NCBI RefSeq assembly: GCF_000687715.1
Contig: NZ_JHXD01000012.1
Coordinates: 1 to 64,000, forward strand
Length of the DNA: 64,000 nt
Direction: 5' to 3'
Origin: Xylanibacter ruminicola Ga6B6
GTDB taxonomy: Bacteria > Bacteroidota > Bacteroidia > Bacteroidales > Bacteroidaceae
The notes beneath the pieces are model-generated. The model was not told where the DNA came from. It worked only from the letters and a program-made list of their open reading frames with translations, and did not search any database. Position 1 is the stretch's first letter. Each line of letters starts with the position of its first letter. A program made the position numbers and the translations under genes. Positions 44,355-52,337 of the stretch are shown here, one piece after another.

Positions 44355-45241
44355 AGCTTCAGTTCGCCATACATACCAATCTTCACGAAACCGTCGTTTT
44401 TAATAGCCACCTTGACAGCATACACCAGGTCGGCACGTTCGTCATCAGTAAGGATAGTTTTGGGTGTAAACTCCGAACGAGACGATATCCAACTGATGGT
44501 GCCTGCATACTCTTTGCGTTGACCATCACCGTAGTCGGCAAACACCTTTACCTGTTGACCAATCTTGATGTTCTGCAACTGGGCAGAAGTGACGTAGGCA
44601 CGCAGGTGCATTGACTCAGTATCGGCTATCTTAAACAACGGTTTACCCACACTCACAAATTCACCACGCTCCACATATTTCTCGAGCACAGTACCCTTTG
44701 TGGGAGTCATGATGTGACACTTTCGTAACATATCCTGCAACTGTGCCTTCTGCACATCGGCAGCAGCCGTCTGCTTGTCGAGGGCTTGCGTGCTGGTGTT
44801 CAGCGATGATATCAGCGCATCCAGTTGCTTCTGCAGCACCTTCACCTGACTCGTGGCATCGTCGAGCATCTTCGAGGGAGCTGCCCCGTCAGCCACCAAC
44901 TCACGGTAGCGCTGCTCGTCTTGCTGAGCCTTAGCCAACTGCTGGCGCGTAGCTGCTATCTGGCGTTCCATATCGGGCTTCTGACTCTGATAAACCGCCT
45001 TCGTAGCATCCGTCTGCTGGATCTTCAGCCACGTCTGTGTGGTATCAATGAGTCCCACCTCTCGGGCTGCCTCCATCTTGTCGCCCTCGTTCACATCAAA
45101 CGACAGCAATGCCCCACTCTGTTCGGCAAACACGGTCGTCTCGGTAGCCTCGAACGTACCCGTTGCATCGTATTCTTTCTCGTTGTTTCCGCAGGCTGTC
45201 ATCATCAGCGCCACACCTGCCAATACATATATCTTTTTCAT
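44351..45241 (-). CDS. HlyD-family efflux adaptor lipoprotein
   Basis: This 296-residue protein has a signal with lipobox MMTACGNN (Cys near residue 17), a first lipoyl half (FAEQSGALLSFDVNEGD), a coiled-coil hairpin (about 70-175), a second lipoyl half (TPTKGTVLEKYVERGEFV) and a beta-barrel. It links the ABC permease to the TolC-type channel coded just before it. It overlaps the ATPase gene. Confidence 0.92.
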   Translation of the reverse strand: MKKIYVLAGVALMMTACGNNEKEYDATGTFEATETTVFAEQSGALLSFDVNEGDKMEAAREVGLIDTTQTWLKIQQTDATKAVYQSQKPDMERQIAATRQQLAKAQQDEQRYRELVADGAAPSKMLDDATSQVKVLQKQLDALISSLNTSTQALDKQTAAADVQKAQLQDMLRKCHIMTPTKGTVLEKYVERGEFVSVGKPLFKIADTESMHLRAYVTSAQLQNIKIGQQVKVFADYGDGQRKEYAGTISWISSRSEFTPKTILTDDERADLVYAVKVAIKNDGFVKIGMYGELKL

Positions 45242-45245
45242 ATGC

Positions 45246-46520
45246 TTAATTATTTGTCGTGTATTTGTTGTCGTATATCTCTTTCAGCATCTCTATCTCG
45301 TGCATGGATTGTTGCACACAAGCCGCATTCTCCTGATTAATCTCGCGCACTAAGTCGTTCACGTCGATGATGCCATGTGCCAGCTTCGATTCTGCCGCCT
45401 TTCTCACAGCCTGTCGCAGCGAGATAATCTCCCCGTCGTGAGCCATCAGTTTCTGGTAGCGCTCTATATTCTCGTTCTGCTGAATCTGTTCCAAGTTATT
45501 ATTGAAGAGGAACACCTCGCGACTGCTCTCCGTCATATCACGCTGCAACTGCAGTTTGGCCTTGTCGTTCTTGCGGGTATAGAGGGCACCGATAGTCCAT
45601 GTCACCCTTGCACCGACGAGGCCATTCAGGCTCCATTTGTGGCGCATCATGTCTTCGAACATATTCAGCCCCGGATAACCATAGAAGCCCTGTGCAAACA
45701 CACCCACCTTCGGCATCAGTGCTGCGTTGAGTGCCTTCTCCTGAGCATTCAGCACACTGATCTGTGCATCAAGCACCTTCAGTTCTGGTCTCTGGTTTCC
45801 TGTCGCCAGATTTCTGCCATCAGACTTCACTTGTGGCTTCTGTATGTTGTTGATCTCGATACCACAAAAAGTGCTCAGCATGCGTTGTAGCATCTGTTTC
45901 TGCGATACCAGCTCAGTGCCCTTCTGCACCGCATTCAGTCTCTCTGCCTTCACACTCTGCAGGTCGCTTTCGGCTGCTGTTCCGCGCTTGGTCATCGACT
46001 CCAGTTTGCGTTCGTTGCCTGCCAACAATGTCTGCAGGTCAGTGTTCAACTTGATTTGTTCGTCAATCAGCAACAGCCCGAAATACATCTCATTCACACG
46101 CTTGCGAACATTATAAATATTGACTTCGTTCTGTGCCGCCTGCACCTTGCCCTGTTCACGGGCTATACGCTTCTGACTGCCTATGACACCACCGTCGTAG
46201 ATAGTCTGCTGCACATCGATACCCACTCGGTACTGATCCTTCGTCAGTCCTCTCATGTCGATGCTCATACCGCTCATCATCGCTTTCATCTCACTGGGCC
46301 ACGCCGTCACATCACTCTGATACGTGGCCTGTGCCTGAGCCGACACTTGCGGTAGCCACCCCTTCTGGATGTTGGCAACCGTCAACTGGGTGGTCTTCTC
46401 GATGAGACCATACTGCTGTATCAACGGGTAATTCTTCTCAGCAGCCTGCTGACAATCGTCCAATGTCTGTCCCTGGGCCAGCATCGGCAACATTGTCAAA
46501 CTTAAAACTAATTTCTTCAT
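45246..46520 (-). CDS. TolC-family outer-membrane channel
   Basis: The start chosen is ATG complementary to 46518-46520 (424 residues, MKKLVLSLTMLPMLAQGQ), which begins a clean signal peptide; an upstream start at 46550 is in the promoter region. The sequence is mostly alpha-helical with two repeats, as in outer-membrane efflux proteins (TLDDCQQAAEKNYPLIQQYG; RVNEMYFGLLLIDEQIKLN; LGARVTWTIGALYT-like strand). With the HlyD and ABC genes it forms a complete tripartite efflux pump. It is the first gene of the operon. Confidence 0.9.
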   Translation of the reverse strand: MKKLVLSLTMLPMLAQGQTLDDCQQAAEKNYPLIQQYGLIEKTTQLTVANIQKGWLPQVSAQAQATYQSDVTAWPSEMKAMMSGMSIDMRGLTKDQYRVGIDVQQTIYDGGVIGSQKRIAREQGKVQAAQNEVNIYNVRKRVNEMYFGLLLIDEQIKLNTDLQTLLAGNERKLESMTKRGTAAESDLQSVKAERLNAVQKGTELVSQKQMLQRMLSTFCGIEINNIQKPQVKSDGRNLATGNQRPELKVLDAQISVLNAQEKALNAALMPKVGVFAQGFYGYPGLNMFEDMMRHKWSLNGLVGARVTWTIGALYTRKNDKAKLQLQRDMTESSREVFLFNNNLEQIQQNENIERYQKLMAHDGEIISLRQAVRKAAESKLAHGIIDVNDLVREINQENAACVQQSMHEIEMLKEIYDNKYTTNN

Positions 46521-46547
46521 ATTTTTATTGTCATTGAATTCTGGGTG

Positions 46548-46555
46548 CAAAAGTA
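46548..46555 (-). promoter_or_regulatory. Promoter -7 box of efflux operon
   Basis: TACTTTTG on the minus strand, 28 bases before the TolC-type gene. It is divergent from the promoter of the second AraC-type gene. Confidence 0.6.
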
Positions 46556-46652
46556 CGATATTAATTTCATCTGGCCGTTATCTGCAGGAATGCAAAAATG
46601 TTCTTTTTGTTCGATTTATACATAAACAGAGCATTATTTCGCGGAAAATGAT

Positions 46653-46660
46653 TATCTTTG
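46653..46660 (+). promoter_or_regulatory. Promoter -7 box of second AraC-type gene
   Basis: TATCTTTG, 19 bases before the start at 46679. The 97 bases between the two -7 boxes probably carry the operator of the efflux operon. Confidence 0.65.
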
Positions 46661-46678
46661 CCAACAAAAAAGGGACGT

Positions 46679-47587
46679 ATGATAAATAAACAACCGCAAC
46701 TCATGGACGTCACACGAATGCGTGACATCCTGATACCACACCTCTCGCAAATTCGCGAGCATATATTCATGAATAGTGAACTGGCAATGGTTCGCGGCGA
46801 CAGCACGGTGTTCAGTCTGCTGATGCGTCAAAAGCCACCTTTCACTATCAATGATCACCGTTTGGGCATCATCATGAACGGCGAGGCTGAAATTACCATC
46901 AACCTGCAAGACCGCCACCTCACGAGTGGCACACTCGTCTATATCGGTCCTGGCACCATCATCCACCCCCAACGGCTTTCCTCAGACCTCCGCATCTTCG
47001 GAATGGGACTTTTTTCAAACTTCCCCATGCCTTTTGCACAGGGACAGATGCCGTCGGTCTTCAACGGTCAGGTGCGCGACTTCCAGTTGTCCGCCAACGA
47101 AGAGGATATCGCTACCGCCACACATATTATGGACGCCATCTGGCAAACGGTTCATGCCACGGACGACTATCATCGTCCCACCGTCACAGCACTCGTAGCT
47201 GCCCAGATGCACCACTACGACCAGCTGTTCCATCGGCAGACTGACCAGCTGGCCAGCAGTCGTTCACGCGAACAGACCATCTTCGACCGCTTCCTCCAAC
47301 TGGTCACCCAGCATTGTGCTGAACAACACCAGATAGGCTACTATGCCGAGCGTATGTGCCTCACTGAGCGCTACCTGACCACTGTCATCCGTCAAACCAG
47401 CGGCACCACCGCCAAGGACTGGATAGACCGTGCCCTCATCACCCGCATTAAAATAGAACTGCGACACACAGACAAGCCGGCAGCGCAGATAGCCGATGAG
47501 ATGCACTTTGCAAATCCCTCGTTCTTCTCAAAATACTTCCGTCGCATTACAGGCATGACACCTGGGGAGTATAAATCTATCAGTTGA
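46679..47587 (+). CDS. AraC-family regulator of efflux operon
   Basis: The start chosen is ATG at 46679 (302 residues, MINKQPQLMDVTRMRDIL); a TTG at 46658 lies inside the promoter. An N-terminal cupin sensor domain (about 25-145, with LTSGTLVYIGPGTII) is followed by a C-terminal pair of helix-turn-helix units: IGYYAERMCLTERYLTTVIR and AAQIADEMHFANPSFFSKYF, then RRITGMTPGEYKS. It is divergent from, and probably controls, the tripartite efflux operon. It repeats the layout of the first module (39467). Confidence 0.9.
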   Translation: MINKQPQLMDVTRMRDILIPHLSQIREHIFMNSELAMVRGDSTVFSLLMRQKPPFTINDHRLGIIMNGEAEITINLQDRHLTSGTLVYIGPGTIIHPQRLSSDLRIFGMGLFSNFPMPFAQGQMPSVFNGQVRDFQLSANEEDIATATHIMDAIWQTVHATDDYHRPTVTALVAAQMHHYDQLFHRQTDQLASSRSREQTIFDRFLQLVTQHCAEQHQIGYYAERMCLTERYLTTVIRQTSGTTAKDWIDRALITRIKIELRHTDKPAAQIADEMHFANPSFFSKYFRRITGMTPGEYKSIS

Positions 47588-47725
47588 GTAAATTTTGTAT
47601 TGAAAAGCAAGTGTGACTCGCTTCGCCCAGAAAAGGCATAAATGAAGAAGTCGGAATAAGAACAATCCAGTAACAGATATATCTGCGTTAAAAAGTGTAA
47701 ACGTGCAAAGAACTGAAAAATCGAT

Positions 47726-47875
47726 TTTGCAGATGTTTGCATTTTCTTTTTTTGACGGCAGCTTCATTTGCAGATTTTTGTATATTTTACGTCCCTCCTC
47801 CGTCCCTCGGAGTCACTTTAGACACCCTAGAACAAAGGCATTTACATTGATTATCAGCCATTTATATTTGCAGAT
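47726..47875 (+). repeat. TTTGCAGAT cluster, right end
   Basis: Three direct copies at 47726-47734, 47767-47775 and 47867-47875, all on the plus strand. The first is part of the 16-base word shared with 32850-32865. Confidence 0.8.
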
Positions 47876-47881
47876 AGTAAC

Positions 47882-47899
47882 TTCTGCGTCGGAAAGTAG
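47882..47899 (+). other. Candidate attachment site, right copy 1
   Basis: TTCTGCGTCGGAAAGTAG differs from the mnmE end at one base (C for G). Flanking bases AAC and ATT are also shared with the left site. Confidence 0.7.
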
Positions 47900-47900
47900 A

Positions 47901-47918
47901 TTCTGCGTGGGCAAGTAA
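47901..47918 (+). other. Candidate attachment site, right copy 2
   Basis: TTCTGCGTGGGCAAGTAA differs from the mnmE end at two bases and still reads Phe-Cys-Val-Gly-Lys-stop. It is separated from copy 1 by a single A, so two sites lie in tandem. Confidence 0.7.
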
Positions 47919-48128
47919 CCTCATCATTAATTTTGGACATTTTTTTCTACCCTATTTCTACCTTCTAGAAAGTTTTTATTTTCAAAAAACAACCCAAAAT
48001 CGAAGCCAAAAGCATTAAAAACGGCCATAAAACACAATTTTTCACAATAATCATCGACCCAGTTCCTACTCAATTTAGCCCTTGTGGACTCATTTTATTA
48101 ATGTCACACTAAGGTGACTAAAATTATT

Positions 48129-48197
48129 ATGAGTACCTTGAAAGAGGACTCGCGGGGAATCTCAGCAATTGAGTTCCTCGTTCTTGTCAAGTGTTGA
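48129..48197 (+). CDS. Possible 22-residue ORF before a terminator
   Basis: ATG at 48129 opens an ORF (MSTLKEDSRGISAIEFLVLV, then KC) that stops at 48195 inside the terminator stem. GAGGA...TCCTC and CTCA...TGAG pairings also lie within the ORF. It may be a leader peptide or simply part of a structured RNA. I do not recognise it. Confidence 0.3.
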   Translation: MSTLKEDSRGISAIEFLVLVKC

Positions 48198-48209
48198 CAA
48201 TATTTTTTA
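48184..48209 (+). terminator. Intrinsic terminator in island flank
   Basis: TTGTCAA (48184-48190) pairs with TTGACAA (48194-48200), loop GTG, then TATTTTTT. With no full gene before it, it may end a small RNA or the 22-codon ORF. Confidence 0.65.
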
Positions 48210-48256
48210 CTCGCGGATGGGGCGGTTTTGGGGATTTCGTAGCAAGGTCGTTGGTA

Positions 48257-48298
48257 GGGGCAAGCAAGGGGGAAGCGAGGGGGAAGGAAGGGACAGGG
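48257..48298 (+). other. G-tract cluster, possible G-quadruplex
   Basis: G runs of 4, 5, 5, 3 and 3 lie at 48257, 48268, 48279, 48290 and 48296, with loops of 7, 6, 6 and 3 bases, in a polypurine stretch. This meets the usual loop rule for a quadruplex on the plus strand. Confidence 0.5.
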
Positions 48299-48498
48299 CT
48301 TTTGTAATAAAAACGGAATTATACTGAAAAACTTGACATCTTGACGAACCTGGTTGAAAAGAGATAATATGAAATATACTTTGACAGACAGGCTGATGAA
48401 GCCTTTTTTCGCAGCAAGAAAAATGCAATTTCTTTAGAATTATATTCAGTCAAGAAAAAAAACATTTGCAAGGATGCAACTCTTTGAAATAAAAGTTG

Positions 48499-48506
48499 TA
48501 CCTTTG
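48499..48506 (+). promoter_or_regulatory. Promoter -7 box of 48596 gene
   Basis: TACCTTTG, 90 bases before the start codon. Confidence 0.6.
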
Positions 48507-48595
48507 CAACTGACAAAAGCGATGGTATATCTGATTATCAGCAAGTTGAGTTTTCTGTGCGGACAAATAGGATATTTGAAAAAGGAAAAATAACA

Positions 48596-49123
48596 ATGGA
48601 TAATTTTGAAGAACATTTAAAGAAAGACCTGCACCAGTTTTTGCAGAGTATCAACGAAGTAGATGAACGTATGCCCGAATGCCCCGACGTAGAGGATAAG
48701 TGGGAAGAGTTGGCTAAGGCTTATATCCCCGACGGCATCCGCGAGTTTCAGGCTTTCCCATCAGCCTCGCTCGGCTGGATGATGTATATCGGCATGGCCG
48801 TTGCCAAGATGTGGGATACCGAATGGGAGATTTACGCGAAGGTTGAAGACCTGTATGCCTATATGCGCGACAAGCGCGGCTACGATGCGATGGACGAATA
48901 CATCCGCGAAAAAGTATTGCTGTTGCAGGGCGATGATTATACCGCATTGGAGAAGGTTACGGGCGAATGTGCCTCACGCGTGTATAACGCCCTGATGCAC
49001 CAGCGACTCGAACCAGGTACCAAGGAGGCATTCAACGGTTACATTGCCTGCTTACATCAGCTATACCTGATGGGAGCCGCTATGCAATTAAAGCGCATGG
49101 GGTATCACATGACAAAGATGTGA
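48596..49123 (+). CDS. Conserved hypothetical protein
   Basis: The start chosen is ATG at 48596 (175 residues, MDNFEEHLKKDLHQFLQSIN), after an AAGGAAA site; the in-frame start at 48557 adds 13 residues with no good site. The protein is soluble and mostly helical, with Trp- and Tyr-rich stretches (LGWMMYIGMAVAKMWDTEW; YAKVEDLYAYMRDKRGYDAM). No catalytic motif is visible and I do not recognise the family. A strong stem-loop overlaps its stop codon. Confidence 0.75.
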   Translation: MDNFEEHLKKDLHQFLQSINEVDERMPECPDVEDKWEELAKAYIPDGIREFQAFPSASLGWMMYIGMAVAKMWDTEWEIYAKVEDLYAYMRDKRGYDAMDEYIREKVLLLQGDDYTALEKVTGECASRVYNALMHQRLEPGTKEAFNGYIACLHQLYLMGAAMQLKRMGYHMTKM

Positions 49124-49149
49124 TACCCCATGTTGCTTGCCTAAGCAAG
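49095..49149. terminator. Stem-loop over the stop codon, between convergent genes
   Basis: GCATGGGGTATCACAT (49095-49110) pairs with the region ATGTGATACCCCATG (49118-49132), loop GACAAAG. A second small stem (TTGCTT with AAGCAA) follows to 49149. There is no long T-run, but the hairpin is strong and lies between converging genes. Confidence 0.6.
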
Positions 49150-49155
49150 ACTTAC

Positions 49156-50487
49156 TTATTGTTTCTTTTCTTTACCGTGAACGCTCTTAATCTTCATGCC
49201 TAACTTACCAGGCAGAATAGCGTTAAGACCTACACCTACGATTGCAGAGAGGGCTAAGCCTGAGAAGTGGATAGGGCCGAAGCTTACGTTATCGTCGGCA
49301 CCGTACTTAACACCGATAGCGATAACCAGAATCAAAGCAGCCACAAACACATTACGCGAAGAATTGAAATCTACGCAATCCTCTACCAGGTTGCGAACAC
49401 CCACAGCCGAAATCATACCATAAAGAATAAGGCTTACACCACCGATAGTAGCGGCTGGCATCAAGCCAATCAAGCAAGCGAACTTAGGACAGAACGACAG
49501 CAGGATGGCAAAGATAGCTGCCAGACGAATCACAGCGGGGTCGAACACCTTAGTAAGATTCAGCACACCGGTATTCTCGCCGTAAGTGGTATTAGCAGGC
49601 GCGCCAAACAGCGATGCAAAAGCAGTAGCCAGTCCGTCGCCCATCAGCGTACGGTGCAAACCGGGCTCCTTCAGGAAGTCCTTACCTACAGTTGATGAGA
49701 TAGCACACATATCACCGATGTGCTCCATGATGGTAGCGATGGCGATAGGCATGATGGCAATAATGGTAGAAACCAGGAACGAGGTATCCATATTATCCCA
49801 TACAGCCAGCGCAGTCTGCTCCTTGTTGAAAGGCAAACCAATCCAGTCGGCCTCACCCAGCGAAGTAAAATCAACCTCACCCATCGCAACGGCAACGCTA
49901 TAGCTCACTACCACACCCAGCAGGATAGGGATAATCTTGATGATGCCCTTACCACACACGCTGGCAATAATCACCGTTGCCAAAGCCACGATAGCCAAAG
50001 TCCAGTTGGTAGTACAGTTCTGGATAGCGCTACCCGAGAGCACCAGACCGATGGCGATAATCATCGGGCCTGTTACCAGAGGTGGGAAGAAATGCAGAAT
50101 CTTCTCGAGACCGAACGTCTTGATAAGTCCAGCCATCACGAAGTAGCACAAGCCAGCAAAGAATACGCCGATACAGGCATAATCCAAAGCCAGCGTCTCG
50201 CTCATGCCCTGCTCTACGCCCAGTGCCTTTACCGATATATATCCGCCCAGGAAGGCGAACGATGAGCCGAGGAAAGCAGGCACCTTAAACTTGCTGACAG
50301 CATGGAACACCAATGTGCCGATACCTGCAAACAGCAGGGTTGATGACACAGAAAGACCAGTTAACACGGGTACCAACACGGTGGCACCAAACATGGCAAA
50401 CAAATGCTGGACACCCAAAATGGTAAATTTTGGCATGCCCAGTTCTCTGGCATCGAAGATGCCCTCTTTTTCTACAATCTGATTCAT
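49156..50487 (-). CDS. Uracil/xanthine permease
   Basis: This 443-residue membrane protein of the NCS2 family has about 14 transmembrane or half-membrane segments. Typical motifs are FTILGVQHLFAMFGATVLVP near the N-terminus, and later AIMPIAIATIMEHIGDMCAI, with the Glu-His pair, and FGAPANTTYGENTGVLNLT. It takes up uracil, or possibly xanthine, by proton symport. It lies 15 bases after the ettA stop on the same strand, so the pair may be co-transcribed. Confidence 0.92.
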   Translation of the reverse strand: MNQIVEKEGIFDARELGMPKFTILGVQHLFAMFGATVLVPVLTGLSVSSTLLFAGIGTLVFHAVSKFKVPAFLGSSFAFLGGYISVKALGVEQGMSETLALDYACIGVFFAGLCYFVMAGLIKTFGLEKILHFFPPLVTGPMIIAIGLVLSGSAIQNCTTNWTLAIVALATVIIASVCGKGIIKIIPILLGVVVSYSVAVAMGEVDFTSLGEADWIGLPFNKEQTALAVWDNMDTSFLVSTIIAIMPIAIATIMEHIGDMCAISSTVGKDFLKEPGLHRTLMGDGLATAFASLFGAPANTTYGENTGVLNLTKVFDPAVIRLAAIFAILLSFCPKFACLIGLMPAATIGGVSLILYGMISAVGVRNLVEDCVDFNSSRNVFVAALILVIAIGVKYGADDNVSFGPIHFSGLALSAIVGVGLNAILPGKLGMKIKSVHGKEKKQ

Positions 50488-50502
50488 TTTATTTTTTAAG
50501 TT

Positions 50503-52200
50503 TTACTCTTCCATCAACTTACGATAACGGGCGCGTTTGGGCTCTTCCAAACCTAAGCGCTGGGCCTTGTTGCTCTCGTACTCGCTGTAGTTTCCCTCGA
50601 AATAGAACACGTTTCCTTCTCCCTCGAAAGCGAGAATGTGTGTACAGATACGATCGAGGAACCAACGGTCGTGACTGATGATAACAGCACAACCGGCAAA
50701 GGCCTCCAGACCTTCCTCGAGTGCGCGCAGGGTGTTTACGTCGATATCGTTGGTAGGCTCATCGAGCAACAGCACGTTGCCTTCCTGCTTCAGGGCGATA
50801 GCCAAATGCAGACGGTTACGCTCACCACCTGAGAGCACGCCACATTTCTTTTCCTGATCAGCACCGCTGAAGTTAAAGCGACTCAGGTAAGCACGCACGT
50901 TTACATCCTTACCGCCCATACGGATAGTCTCGTTACCCTGACTCACCACCTCGTAAACCGATTTGGTGGGGTCGATATCCTTATGCTGCTGATCTACATA
51001 ACTCAGCTTTACGGTCTCTCCTACGGCAAACGAACCGGCATCGGGCTTATCCAAGCCCATAATCAGACGGAACAAAGTTGTTTTACCTGCACCGTTAGGA
51101 CCAATCACACCCACAATACCGTTTGGTGGCAAGTTGAAGTTCAGGTCGGTAAACAGCGTCTTCTCGGGGAACGACTTGGCTACATGCTCGGCCTCGATGA
51201 CCTTATTACCCAAGCGAGGTCCGTTAGGAATGAAAATCTCCAGTTTCTCTTCCTTCTGTTTCTGCTCCTCGTTCAGCATCATCTCGTACGAGTTCAGACG
51301 GGCCTTACCCTTAGCGTGACGGGCCTTGGGCGCCATACGTACCCACTCCAACTCACGCTCCAGAGTCTTACGACGCTTCGAAGCCGATTTCTCTTCCTGT
51401 GCCAAACGCTGACTCTTCTGCTCCAGCCAGCTTGAGTAGTTACCCTTCCAGGGGATACCCTCACCGCGATCCAGTTCCAGAATCCACTCAGCCACATCGT
51501 CCAGGAAGTAACGGTCGTGCGTTACGGCAATCACCGTACCCTCGTATTGCTGCAGGTGCTGCTCCAGCCAGTCGATACTCTCAGCATCCAAATGGTTGGT
51601 AGGCTCATCGAGCAGCAACACATCGGGCTTCTGCAGCAACAAGCGGCACAAAGCCACACGGCGGCGCTCACCACCCGAGAGGTTCTTCACGCTCCAATCA
51701 CCAGGAGGACAGTTCAACGCTGCCATCGCGCGATCAAGCTTCGAGTCCATGTTCCAGGCATCGGTAGCGTCGATGATATCCTGCAGTTCTGCCTGTCGCT
51801 GCATCAGCTTATCCATCTTGTCGACATCCTCGTAATATTCTGGTAATCCGAACTTTACGTTTATCTCATCGTATTCGGCCAGCGCATCGTACACGTGCTG
51901 CACGCCTTCCATCACGTTCTCCTTCACCGTTTTCTCCTCGTTCAGCGGTGGTTCCTGTGGCAGATATCCCACGCTGTAGCCGGGGCTCCACACCACATTA
52001 CCCTGATACTGCTGATCCAGTCCGGCGATAATCTTCATCAACGTAGATTTACCGGCACCATTCAAACCGATGATACCGATCTTAGCGCCATAGAAAAAGC
52101 TCAGGTAGATGTTTTTGAGTACTTGTTTCTGATTTTGCTGGATAGTTTTGCTCACGCCAACCATCGAGAAAATCACTTTCTTGTCGTCAACTGTTGCCAT
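50503..52200 (-). CDS. ettA: ABC-F translational factor EttA
   Basis: This 565-residue protein has two ATP-binding domains (Walker A GLNGAGKST about 43 and GPNGAGKTT about 360; signatures LSGGERRRVAL and LSGGERNRLHL; DEPTNHLD and DEPTNDID) and no membrane part. The arm and linker (RKTLERELEWVRMAPKARHA) and the overall length fit EttA, which gates ribosome entry into elongation in response to the ATP/ADP ratio. The promoter TAAATTTG is on the minus strand at 52237-52230. Confidence 0.93.
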   Translation of the reverse strand: MATVDDKKVIFSMVGVSKTIQQNQKQVLKNIYLSFFYGAKIGIIGLNGAGKSTLMKIIAGLDQQYQGNVVWSPGYSVGYLPQEPPLNEEKTVKENVMEGVQHVYDALAEYDEINVKFGLPEYYEDVDKMDKLMQRQAELQDIIDATDAWNMDSKLDRAMAALNCPPGDWSVKNLSGGERRRVALCRLLLQKPDVLLLDEPTNHLDAESIDWLEQHLQQYEGTVIAVTHDRYFLDDVAEWILELDRGEGIPWKGNYSSWLEQKSQRLAQEEKSASKRRKTLERELEWVRMAPKARHAKGKARLNSYEMMLNEEQKQKEEKLEIFIPNGPRLGNKVIEAEHVAKSFPEKTLFTDLNFNLPPNGIVGVIGPNGAGKTTLFRLIMGLDKPDAGSFAVGETVKLSYVDQQHKDIDPTKSVYEVVSQGNETIRMGGKDVNVRAYLSRFNFSGADQEKKCGVLSGGERNRLHLAIALKQEGNVLLLDEPTNDIDVNTLRALEEGLEAFAGCAVIISHDRWFLDRICTHILAFEGEGNVFYFEGNYSEYESNKAQRLGLEEPKRARYRKLMEE

Positions 52201-52277
52201 ATTGATTTATTGATTTTTGTTATTTGGCGCAAATTTACTAAAAATCCTTGAATTGTGCTTTGTTTTCGCCAAATTTC

Positions 52278-52308
52278 TTTGCCAAACAGATTATTTTGCC
52301 TATTTTTG
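52278..52308 (+). promoter_or_regulatory. Promoter of Dabb-protein gene
   Basis: TTTG at 52278-52281 and TATTTTTG at 52301-52308 with a 19-base spacer, a good match. It is divergent from the ettA promoter 60 bases away. Confidence 0.65.
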
Positions 52309-52337
52309 CACCTAACAAACATTAAATACTTAAGGTT

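Larger units (their letters stand above)
47588..48595 (+). other. Right end of island and long non-coding gap
   Basis: No confident gene lies in these 1,008 bases. They hold: three TTTGCAGAT copies (47726-47875), the two mnmE-tail copies (47882-47918), an A+T-rich stretch, a hairpin at 48103-48117 (GTCAC with GTGAC), a 22-codon ORF ending in a terminator, a run of G tracts (48257-48298) and a promoter -7 box (TACCTTTG, 48499-48506). An ORF at 47703-47918 ends FCVGK but looks non-coding otherwise. Confidence 0.6.

Noticed and set aside
47681-47698. Possible third, weaker copy of the mnmE-tail core
   Set aside because: Only about 12 of 18 bases agree; too weak to call.
47703-47918. 71-codon ORF ending FCVGK
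   Set aside because: Only its end resembles MnmE; the rest covers repeats and A+T-rich sequence. The similarity is explained by the duplicated attachment site.
32619-47918. Integrase, transposase or relaxase inside the mnmE island
   Set aside because: All ORFs in the region were read; none has recombinase or relaxase motifs.
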